A program made the position numbers and the translations under genes. Below the pieces are notes generated by a model, which saw only the letters and a list, made by a program, of their open reading frames with translations, did not search any database and was not told the origin of the DNA. A DNA stretch of 64,000 bases, taken from Trematomus loennbergii (taxonomy: Eukaryota > Chordata > Actinopteri > Perciformes > Nototheniidae). This document shows positions 54,843 through 64,000 of the stretch, one piece after another; position 1 is the first letter of the stretch; the number at the start of each line of letters is the position of its first letter. The stretch lies in contig JAAOOA010000002.1 in NCBI GenBank assembly GCA_012861695.1, forward strand, positions 31,640,873 through 31,704,872, read 5' to 3'.

Positions 54843-55299
54843 CTGCACACAGACATCGGTGTTAATGTTAAAACTTTAAGATTTTAAAAATAATACGTGA
54901 TAGACTACAAGATGACTGAAATTCAAATATATGGTCTGGATAATAACTAATAGCATCTCTGTAGGCTTTATGGGAATTTCATCTGTCAAAAACCCAAACA
55001 CATGATTAGATATATTCCAATATTCACAATAACTTTGCTGAATTGATTCAATGGTCCAATAAATCATAAGTTTCACATTTCTCCATTCAACAAATGGTTA
55101 AGTATGTATACATCAGTTAAACTATTGCCTTTTATGAAATAGAAAAAATAAATCCACATTATGTAAAAAACAAAATTTTATAAATGATTATTATTTTTGA
55201 GTTTTACATACAACACAGTACATTGCAACACAAATTCACAATATACACATCAATATACTGTATATGCCCACATTCTAGCCAAAATCTCCCTGTACTAAC

Positions 55300-55604
55300 C
55301 TCCCTGCGCAGCTTAGTGGCTCGGGCATGGTGGTGTAGTTATGCTTTACTGTGTGCATGTAATAGTGAAAGGAGAAAACACCCCAATACATAGTCACCGT
55401 CCATAGAGAATGCAGGTTGACGAGTGGTACCTTGTAGCTTACATGTCACAGATGAAGCATTAGTGCTAAGCACAGCAGCAGTCCTATCCCCTGTAAGCCC
55501 AGCCGCTTGTTTCACACCATCCCCAAAACTATTCAGAACAAGAACTGACTTCAGCTCACACAAAGCATAGACAGTATCAGACCAATAAGAGACATCTCCA
55601 TCAT
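55300..55604 (-). pseudogene. OlfC B exon 1, frameshifted
   Basis: The leader loses one base (TCTATGCTTTG for TCTATAGGTTTG), and two bases are lost near 55382-55392. The core KQAAGLTGDRTAAVLSTNAS is still readable. Confidence 0.82.
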
Positions 55605-56283
55605 CAACTGTCGCCAAGTGGGCAAACTGTACTGTGTGTTCTCACTGGTTTATAACGTTTTTCAGACGCTTCCCTCCTTCTACCATACGTCACTTTGCTA
55701 TTAGAGAGAGAGCATGCCCATGCCCAGCGCTGACAAGATGTATTTATTCTGTATTTTATATGTAACTTTTCTTCAAATAATCATCATTGACAAAGTCATG
55801 CTGTTTGGATGGATGCCCAAATACCCTAATCTAAAGCCATCACAGCAGAACTTCCCTGAAAAGCCAGACATGTCCTTAAATGGCCAATATACTGTACATG
55901 TTTTATGTTTTTCTAGGATCAGTATATGATTTTCAGAAAAGGAGGTGGGTGGATGATTAGAAATAATCTTGTTTTGCTGTCATTGTTCCCCATCTTTTTA
56001 AGCTTTATGGTTTTTTTTTTTTTAAAGCAAAATCTTGGCTGAGATTCTTGTGACTATTGCTTAGTGGTTTCAGAACAATGCTGTTTGTTGTGCTGTGCAG
56101 ATCCTCTGAACCAGTGAAGGCTTTTCAGCAGCACCTTTATAGTTTTCATAAGTTGCCCCTTTAACAGAGGTTGTTTACCTAAAACAGGCCTGAACAAGGA
56201 CAAATGATTGTTTTTAGAGTCTGATTTGTAACCAAAAGCATCAACTGGGCTGTATAAGATATCATCAGTATCCTCACACTTAC
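55605..56283. other. OlfC B upstream region
   Basis: The proximal part (55605-55914) matches the upstream region of A. The rest matches 32608-32944 and 33464-33492. It gives the empty sites for the L2-type LINE (GTTTTATGTTTTTCTAGG at 55898) and for the TAA-flanked MITE. No gene seen. Confidence 0.5.
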
Positions 56284-56423
56284 CCACTAGGTGTGAGCTG
56301 GGGTTTGCTGTGGTAGCTGTTCTGCGGCTTAGGAGCCACAAAATGCAGAGGGAACAGCCCTCCAATCACAACATCCCCTCCCGACTGCAGGGCCAAAGGC
56401 TCACTGTCCGCCAGTTTCACACA
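56284..56423 (-). pseudogene. Orphan OlfC-like first-exon fragment, upstream of gene B
   Basis: After an AG acceptor it reads CVKLADSEPLALQSGGDVVI, GGLFPLHFVAPKPQ and QLTPSG up to a GTAAGT donor. It aligns with the middle of a V2R exon 1. The upstream signal peptide part is missing. It is open in this copy, while 33493-33640 has a stop. Confidence 0.62.
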
Positions 56424-57421
56424 CTGAGGTAAGATCGATGCAACACCTCTCACTTGATCTACAGTATTCCCAAAATCCTTTGTTTCTCCGCTACAGTCTC
56501 TTCTTAATTCGACACACCTCTCTCTTAACATAGTTATTTGCTTCCCATCACACTTTTGGGAACATTAAATACAATGGAAAAACCAGGCTAAATAAGGAAC
56601 AAATAAGCAGCTGCAGGACCTCCGGCAAGGACAAATTGAAGTGTACATACTGACCCCAAGGCCAATGAATATTTGGTTTAACCAATCACAACGAAAAACA
56701 ATTGGATAGGTGAAGACTACCGACGGCTCGTGTGAAATGTGTTTGGAGATTGACTAATAATGTGATTAATTATTCAATTCATTTAAACAATAGTATTAAA
56801 AGGTTTTTAAGTGTCTATTACTAAGACTGGAACAATTCCAGGTTACTTTTGAGAATATACATTAAAGGATGATACAAAATGTACTTAATGAAATTCCATT
56901 TGAACAATTGCATTTTATTTTAATTGTTTTAATTAACTCAGATGATTCAGAAACATCAGATTTATTTTAGACCAAACAAACACAGACCTACCACCTACGG
57001 GTGGCTACATCATATTGTAAAGCTAATGTGCATTTTATAATGGTGCGTATGCTTATGTGTCCCAAAAGATGCAATCTATGAAAATGGTTATATTTTAAAT
57101 ATAATAATAAGAATATTCCAAACGCATTTTAAGACTTGTTGAAGGATTTGTGGACTATGGGATGTTGTATTTTCCTCTTTGGCAATAATGTTATAGCAAT
57201 TCAGCCAGCTTTCTTATGATTATGCAGTATTTTATTTTTTTTGGAGATGTTTATCAAGTTCCAACACACTGTCTGAATGTTAACTTTATTTATTCACTTT
57301 ATTTTATATTTTCAGTAACTGATAAAAATGTGTTATAAAATAGGGTATTATTAGTAAATTCACAAAATAACATTACAATTAGTAAAATATTGAGCATAAA
57401 AGAAACTCCAATATGAATATT
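56424..57421. other. OlfC C downstream flank
   Basis: Aligned with 4196-5160. It ends at the insertion site AATATT of the next element. No gene seen. Confidence 0.55.
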
Positions 57422-60400
57422 CCAACCTGGTCTCACCAGAATGCGTGACTCCACCACGACTCCTTAACACCGCAGTACGTGGTGGAGTCACGGACTCTGC
57501 TACATTTACGTGTCTGCACCACGGAAACAACGCCAATGTAAAGTGAATGAGGCTCCTTTGTCGTGGTGCACCCACGCATTTCTACAACGTCCCACAGTGA
57601 GCTTTTCTACTTGATAGCTTGTAGTAACTCACGGGAGGCTTATTTTATTTTATTTGTATTCATAATAATTTTTATTTTTCGTCAGAATGTATTATGGTGC
57701 ATTAGTTACACATTTTTGTTCTCAAAAAACAGTGCGTTGTTGTAATACAACTGTGATTTTTAATAAATTAGTTAGTTTTTAAGGAAGGCCAGAGCTTCAG
57801 CTGTGTCAAATAGATTGTTCCTTTAGTTAACGTTATTTAAAAGATAATTATATTCCTATTTGATCATGTCCCCTTTATTGTATTACGGACGCAAAGAGCA
57901 ATGTGAGCGTCCATTCCCATTGGATAACGGAGAATTTTACACCCGGAAGTAAGTATTCTCCTTACTGTCGATTGATTTTACAGTGATATCTGCACTACTT
58001 ATCAACTCAAAACACCAGATTATCCTTGTTAATTACACAACATTGATTGGTTTAAATTGTTACAATGGTTTTGTATTTTTTTCGTCCTCGATCGGAGATA
58101 CAAATATTTTTTCAGAGTTTAGGATGGCCGAAAACACTACACTACCCAGAATCCTCAGCTGTTGTGCCGCTTTGCTCGACAAACCCCATGATTAGTCCTC
58201 AAGCTCTGTGATTGGTTGACCTCCAACTGCATTCCTATGAAAAAACAACGTTTCGTAAAAGATTAAGGCCCAATCCCAAACCGCCCCCTACACCCTACCC
58301 CTACACACTACCCCTCCGTTTGCGCGTTCGCGCGGAGGGTCCGCCACATTAAGTGCTGTTCCAAACCAACGAGTGTGGAGCGGTGTGGAGGGGGAGTGGG
58401 CTATCAAGCCCTCAAACAGCGAGTCTGCATCGGTGCTGACTTGAGACTGGTCTCTACCTGACCGGAGTCACGCTGTGTGTGTCCGTCAGGAAACACGCTG
58501 TTAAAAAGTAGTTCCAGCAAACATCTACTGATAAACTGCGATGTTAACAACCTCATGATAACCTCATATTTTTTTAACTTAGGATCGTACCTGTGGTTAG
58601 TCTAGAAAAAGGTAAATGTGTGCATTTTATTATAAAGTTGTGTATATTTACAGACTGTTGTAAAAACTAAGAAGCTTATAAACATCAGGTTTAAAACTAA
58701 AAGAGCTTTACAAAAAAGTAACACAATGAAAGATGTTTGGAGTTTTATTTGAGTTATTAATTTACATTTTTTGTCTAAGAGATGCTGATTTGAAACCGTT
58801 GTTACATACAGTTACGGCATTTCCTGTTTCTGCCGGAGAGAGGGGAGGCCGTCCCAAAGCTTGCCGCTGTATTTACTCCCTCCATCTGACAGGAGGGAGC
58901 CTCGTTGAGCTGCGAGTGTGGCTACAGACGGAGTTCACTCCGTCACGGAGGGGTAGGGTCGAGGGAGTGGTTTGGGATTGGGCCAAAATCATACTTTATT
59001 CAGCATGCTTGCTTTACTCTTTGAAAGTCATCACATGAATGCATTGTAATAAATGGTTTGGCTGCATTAAATATTACACATCTGTCGTAGTTCTTTACAG
59101 TATCTTCTTGATATTTTCTATTCCATATTTGTATCATTGACCTTCTACTTTCCCACTATTTTGTATGTACTCTTAATATTTAAATGTTTTCATCAAATAT
59201 AACACATTCAAAAGTGCTTTACAAAAATGAAAGACATTAAGAAAAAGGCATTTTAAAACAGTCATTAAAAAGCAACACAATCTTCCTGCATTGCAATTAC
59301 TCTAAACGTGTAATAACGTGCTTTAACCAGTAGGAGGTGCGGGTTAAAAAGCTGTCAAGTGTTAAACACTGTAAAACTTTAAAAACTAAATAAAATATAC
59401 TGCTGTTTCTGGTTTAGTTTAGGACAGATATATTTTGTTATTGTTTTGATATTTGTAACACAAAAGCGATATAAAAAACCCACAGCAACACAGAAAAGAT
59501 GGTCTTAACATGACCCAGCGGTCTAGTAGTTAATAAAAAACAATAATATCAAAACAAATTATTACTACTAACTTCATTGTGAAATTAAAACAGAACGGTA
59601 AAATAATAGTTTCCGGTCTATTCTGAGGCCCGATCTCTGTAGATAAATAAAGAACTATGACAGATGTGAAATATTTAATGCAGCCAAACCTTTTATTACA
59701 ATGCATTCATGTGATGACTTTCAAAGAGTAAAGCAAGCACTGCTGAATAAAGTATGATTTTAAATTTTACGAAACGTTTTTTTTCATATGGAATGCAGTT
59801 GGAGGTCAACCAATCACAGAGGTTGAGGACTAATCACGGGGTTTGTCGAGCAAAGCGGAACAATAGCTGAGGATTCTGGGTAGTGTAGTGTCTTCGGCCA
59901 TCCTAAACTCTGAAAAAATATTTGTTTCTCCGAATCGAAGGGGAAAAATACAAAAGCATTGTACACAATTTAAACCAATCAATGTTGTGTAATTAACAAG
60001 GATAATCTGGTGTTTTTGAGTTGATAAGTAGTGCAGATATCACTGTAAAATCAATCGACAGTAAGGAGAATACTTACTTCCGGGTGTAAAATCCTCCGTT
60101 ATCCAATGGGAATGGACGCTCACATTGCTCTTTGCGTCCGTAATACAATAAAGGGGACTTGATCAAATAGGAATATAATTATCTTTTAAATAACGTTAAC
60201 TAAAGGGAACAATCTATTTGACACAGCTGAAGCTCTGGCCTTCCTTAAGAATTAACTAATTTAATAAAAATCACAGTTGTATTACACACAATGCACTGTT
60301 TTTTGAGAACGAATATTCGTAACTAATGCACCATAATACATTCTGACGAAAATAAAAATAAAAATGATTATGAATACAAATAAAATAAATTAAGCCTCCC

Positions 60401-60634
60401 GTGAGTCACTACAAGCTATAAAGTAGATTTTAAAAACGTTTTATAGAATAAAAGCTTACTGCGGGACGTTGTAGAAATGCGTGTGTGCACCACGACAAAG
60501 GAGCCTCATTCACTTTACATTGGCGTTGTTTCCGTGGTGCAGATACGTAAATGTAGCAGAGTCCGTGACTCCGCCACGTACTGCGGTGTTAAGGAGTCGT
60601 GGTGGAGTCACGTATTCTGGTGAGACCAGGTTGG
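57422..60634. mobile_element. Long-inverted-repeat (foldback) element in OlfC C 3' region
   Basis: The ends CCAACCTGGTCTCACCAGAA and complement are flanked by AATATT on both sides (57416-57421, 60635-60640). A's intact site is GAATATTTAAATC. The arms exceed 1 kb each (57422 to about 59095 less the nested insert, and about 59640-60634). The unpaired core (about 59100-59640) matches 47740-48560 in unit B. No ORF of note. Confidence 0.78.
58267..58984. mobile_element. 718-bp TIR element nested in foldback arm
   Basis: The ends GGCCCAATCCCAAACC and complement are present. The other arm (59740-59760) supplies the uninterrupted target. It has a short, A/T-only target overlap, so its class is open. 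Internal sequence is rich in CCCTACCCCTACAC. Confidence 0.68.
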
Positions 60635-60705
60635 AATATTTAAATCAACAAGGAAAGCATATTTGAATGTGCACAGTATAAGCTTTATAAAGCCATCTAC
60701 AGTTT

Positions 60706-61607
60706 TTACAAACCCCTACTCATTAAATGTTTCTTGGTGTTTTTCTCTGGCTTAAATAAAATAATAACACATTTTGGAGTGAATATACACGTAATTAGTC
60801 CAAAACTGGAGGCCAGAATGGCAAATATCTCCACAGCCACAGTATATTTCCCAGGAGAGCTGACATATGCTGGGATAAATGTGATCCAGACTGCACAGAA
60901 TATCAACATGCTGAATGTGATAAGCTTGGCTTCATTAAAGTTATTAGGTAGTTTCCGAGCTAGGACAGCTAACACAAAGCAAAAGACAGCCAGTAAGCCT
61001 ATATACCCAAGTACAGCCCAGAACCCCAAAGCTGATCCTAATGCACACTCCAGGATGATTCTCTCCTTGTATGTCGTGAGGTTTTTCATTGGAAAGGGGG
61101 GACTAAGAACTAACCAAATAGTACATATCAAAACTTGAATAAACGTGAAAGACACTACAGTCAATCTTTGCTGTGAAGGCCCAAACCATTTCATCAAATT
61201 ACTACCTGGTAGTGTAGCTCTGAAGGCCGTCAGAACTACTATAGTTTTTCCAAGAACACAAGACATGCAGAGGACGAATGTGATCCCAAACGCTGTGTGA
61301 CGCAGCATGCAGGACCATTCCGAGGGTGCTCCAATGAATGTTAATGAACATAAGAAACATAGAGTCAGGGAGAAGAGCAGCAAGAAGCTCAGCTCAGAGT
61401 TGTTGGCCCTGACAATTGGTGAGCTCCTGTGACGATAGAACACAGCCGCTGTTATAATGGCGAGACAGGCACCACCGATTGAAAAAGCAGCCAAGACGAT
61501 TCCAAGGGGCTCGTTGAAGGAAAGAAACTCTATAGGTTTGGGAAGACACGTATCTCTCTCTGCATTAGGCCAGAATTCCTTGGGGCAAGGGAAACAATCA
61601 AAGGAAT
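60706..61607 (-). CDS. OlfC C exon 6: seven-transmembrane domain
   Basis: Open; same length as A and B. The stop is followed by conserved flank GTAAAAACTGTAGATGGC. Confidence 0.92.
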
Positions 61608-64000
61608 CTGAAAAAAAAGAAAACAGCTTTAAGCAGTTGGAATTCATATTTTATGTCGTAGATATACATTAGAAAAACAAATACCTGTAGCATTGCTAAT
61701 CTCTCCCTCGGGACACGGTGTACAGTCATAACAGCAGATGGCTTTTCCTTTCTGAAGCACTTTACGAGTTCCTGAAGGACAGCTGTCAGTGCACACTGAC
61801 ACAGGCACCTGTCACATATATACAAATTAACTCACATGTAGACAGGTGTGCTCTGAAGCTAAAATTATAAAAGGATAGATTCATGTTTTTTTCTTCACAA
61901 TGTTTTTTTGTGTCTTTTACATTTATGTTTAGTTAAAAAAAAAAAAAAGTAAGTAGTAAACAATAAAACGTAAAAGTCATGTTAAAAATACTCTCTCATT
62001 ATTTGTAACATTGGAATTCTAATGAGGTACCGAGGTATGAGACATCCAACCCATTCTCTTCAGTCTGCGTACAAATGACACGACTTTACACATTGGAAAT
62101 GCGTGCAATAAATACGCAGAAGTCCGATTTTGTGTGCATATGATATGCTAACCATTCCCATTGAGATCTGAGGCCGAGTTTTGCGTGCATATGATACACC
62201 ACATTTTATCCGTCAGGTCTTGGTAGACCGGAAGCTGTGTGGTTCATAAAAACATGTTCTTACTCAATACCAAGCCACGATTATTGTTTTTATTTTAAAT
62301 CGTATAATGTCTGACTTTTTTTGCCGTCTGTGAGGAAAAGAAATAGGGCTCAGAGCTTCAGAATAATGAAATCTGTATTTTTGTAATCTTTTTTCCTTCT
62401 AATTTGCTATTCTTTTCTAAATAACACACTGTTATTTACTCAACAATAACACACAAGTATCCTTGTTTTTATTTATTGTTTAATTCTATAATCTTGGGCT
62501 TTTTAGCATGCTTTTTAGCCATAAATCAACCACCGGAAACAGACGTAGGCCTATAAGGGACATTTCAAGCATCATTGCGATACACACGACAGCCACAACC
62601 CACTGAACTGATTACCCAAGATCCTCAGCTTGAAGCTCGATGATTGGATGTTTTAGCCGCAATGCACGTTGGGATATGGTGTTAATGTTAATTGTTGAGT
62701 AAATAACAGTGTGTTATTCAGAAAATAATAACAAATTAGATGGAAAAAAAGATTTAAAAAATACAGATTTCATTATTCTGAGGCTCTGAGCCCCATTTCT
62801 TTTACTCACAGACGGCAAAAAAAGTCCGACATTATACGATTTAAAATAAAAACAATAATCGTGGCTTGATATTGAGTAAGAACATGTTTTTATGAACGAC
62901 ACAGCTTCCGGTCTACCAAGACCCGACAGACAAAACGTGGCGTATCATATGCACGCAAAATCGGACTTCTGCGTATCTATTGCACGCATTTCCAATGTGT
63001 AAAGTCGTGTCATTTGTACGCAGACTGAAGAAAGTGGGTTGGAGACATCATACCCTTTGAGATGATATGAAAATGTAGCATGTTAAACTATTGCTTTGGG
63101 GCTCCTCACCTTTGTGCCACCCTCCACCCAGGTGAGGTTCCTGTTGATAAGGAACTCCTGGCCCACCGGCAGTGATGAATCGTATTGCCCCACAGTCACC
63201 AACTCAATGCGGCCACTCTCATTTCTTTGCCAGTTTACCAGCTCATATGTGGCCACAGGATCCCCGTTGGCATCAAATGACACATCATAACCATTTTGGG
63301 AAAAATTAACTTTTTTCAACTGATTAAGAACCTAGGGATGAAGTAAAGGAAGATAGTGAAGGGGATAAAATAAATAATTTAAAATAAAATGAGCATTCAT
63401 TTGATAACATAGACGTGCAGCTTAAAATAACAACATTATTTTTACTGACCTCTTTGGACTCTAACTTAGTGAACTTATCACACTGTGTAGAAGAATCTGT
63501 TTTCTGACACACTGCATTATGAATGGCATGTGCTATTGCATAGACAGCCTTGTACACCATGTTAGTGACTCGAAGTTGAGATGTGTCAGTGTATGAGCTC
63601 TGGAGCGTCTTTATATCTTCAGTTCCATCACACACACTCCTGTCCGTGGCTTCACCTAAAAACACAGAGACAGAGGGAGGTGTTTTTAGCCATCATGATT
63701 ACATTCATTCATTCTTATGTGTGTATTGTGTTATTTAACCTGCCAAGCAAGCATTGCAGGACTTAGATCACATTTCAAATCACTGTTTTGTCTTTCTGTT
63801 TTTTACGTTATTAGTTTATTTTAGCAGCTCATATTTACACAAATCAGTCATCAGACAAATACTTACAATTATATAAGGCAAAACATTTCCTCCTTTCATT
63901 TAATACTGACTTGCCCTGTTTTAATGATGCATGATGGACACTAGAACCAGGAGTACAGGATCATCAGAGACCCTTATCACACTAGAAATAAACTTTCTGC
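60706..64000 (-). CDS. OlfC/V2R-type chemoreceptor C, exons 3b-6, open (gene runs off window)
   Basis: This is the only copy without a visible lesion. The exons inside the window are 63450-63655, 63110-63331, 61685-61808 and 60706-61607; exons 1 to 3a lie beyond 64000. Joined, they give the end of the flytrap domain ([10 protein letters not shown] to TWVEGGTK), the nine-cysteine linker region and the seven-helix domain, ending APKCV-type [16 protein letters not shown]. It is probably a functional olfactory receptor of the ciliary or microvillous sensory neurons, as the family is; its ligand is unknown. Intron 5 contains the 1-kb foldback element. Confidence 0.82.
61685..61808 (-). CDS. OlfC C exon 5
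   Basis: 124 bp, intact. One substitution (KAICC for KPICC). Confidence 0.9.
62046..63042. mobile_element. 1-kb foldback element, internally deleted relative of 41468-49236
   Basis: CCAACCCATTCTCTTCAGTC and its complement are the ends, with AGACAT on both sides (62040-62045, 63043-63048). It lies at the same intron position as in B and lacks the B core. A's uninterrupted site is GAGACATCATACC at 10029. Confidence 0.85.
63110..63331 (-). CDS. OlfC C exon 4
   Basis: 222 bp, open: [20 protein letters not shown] through TWVEGGTK at a GTGAGG donor. Confidence 0.9.
63450..63655 (-). CDS. OlfC C exon 3b
   Basis: 206 bp, open: [20 protein letters not shown] through KLESKE. Splice sites as in A and B. 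Confidence 0.88.
63656..64000. other. OlfC C intron 3 (partial)
   Basis: Non-coding, aligned with 10647-11010 and 49851-50200. The window ends inside it. Confidence 0.6.

Noticed and set aside
58733..59038. 101-codon plus-strand frame
   Set aside because: It spans a nested TIR element end and foldback core; no domain seen.

Overview
The window is vertebrate DNA and almost certainly from a teleost fish. It carries a tandem cluster of vomeronasal type-2 (V2R/OlfC, class C GPCR) receptor genes, all on the minus strand. The spaces between and inside the genes are packed with transposon families that are typical of fish genomes: L2/Rex-type LINEs, a DIRS-type element, Tc1, Harbinger-like and Kolobok-like elements, hAT-like MITEs and a small Ty3-like LTR element. 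There are no bacterial features. Layout: 1-3711 is the 3' part of a tyrosine-recombinase (YR) element with its satellite arrays (copy 1). 3929-4195 is a LINE 3' tail. 4196-13730 is OlfC unit A. 13731-32607 is a nested block. 32608-56283 is OlfC unit B with its own nested insertions. 56284-64000 is OlfC unit C, cut by the window edge. Each OlfC gene has eight exons by my splice reconstruction: exon 1, exon 2, three exons (2b, 3a, 3b) that add up to the usual single V2R exon 3, then exon 4, the 124-bp cysteine-rich exon 5 and the seven-helix exon 6. In A and B the ligand-binding exons carry frameshifts, while exons 5 and 6 stay open in all three copies. C is open in every exon visible here. Because many of the lesions are one- or two-base indels, uncorrected sequencing error must be kept in mind. 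The nested block between A and B is four layers deep and can be peeled by matching broken edges. An L2-type LINE (minus) landed upstream of gene A. A 5'-truncated LINE (plus) landed inside its reverse-transcriptase reading frame. A DIRS-type retrotransposon with inverted terminal repeats landed in that second LINE. A YR element of about 10 kb then landed in the gag end of the DIRS. The YR element is the most unusual object in the window. One ancestral protein (two C2H2-like fingers, a coiled coil, a 19-20-residue tandem repeat, and a YR domain with R-K-R-H-Y catalytic residues) lies in the middle of at least six different minisatellite families with units of 80, 106-118, 125, 138, 141 and 160 bp. 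It also has two copies of a 105-nt near-perfect hairpin and inverted terminal units. Its right end is preserved in copy 1 and its left end in copy 2. Unit B holds a second nest. Intron 5 contains a long-inverted-repeat element that itself contains an LTR element whose whole internal region is one proline-rich ORF, plus two TIR elements and a GT microsatellite. Intron 3 contains a Tc1 element with a piggyBac-like element inserted exactly at the transposase stop codon. The three paralogous OlfC units act as built-in empty sites, which makes most insertion edges and target duplications directly readable.
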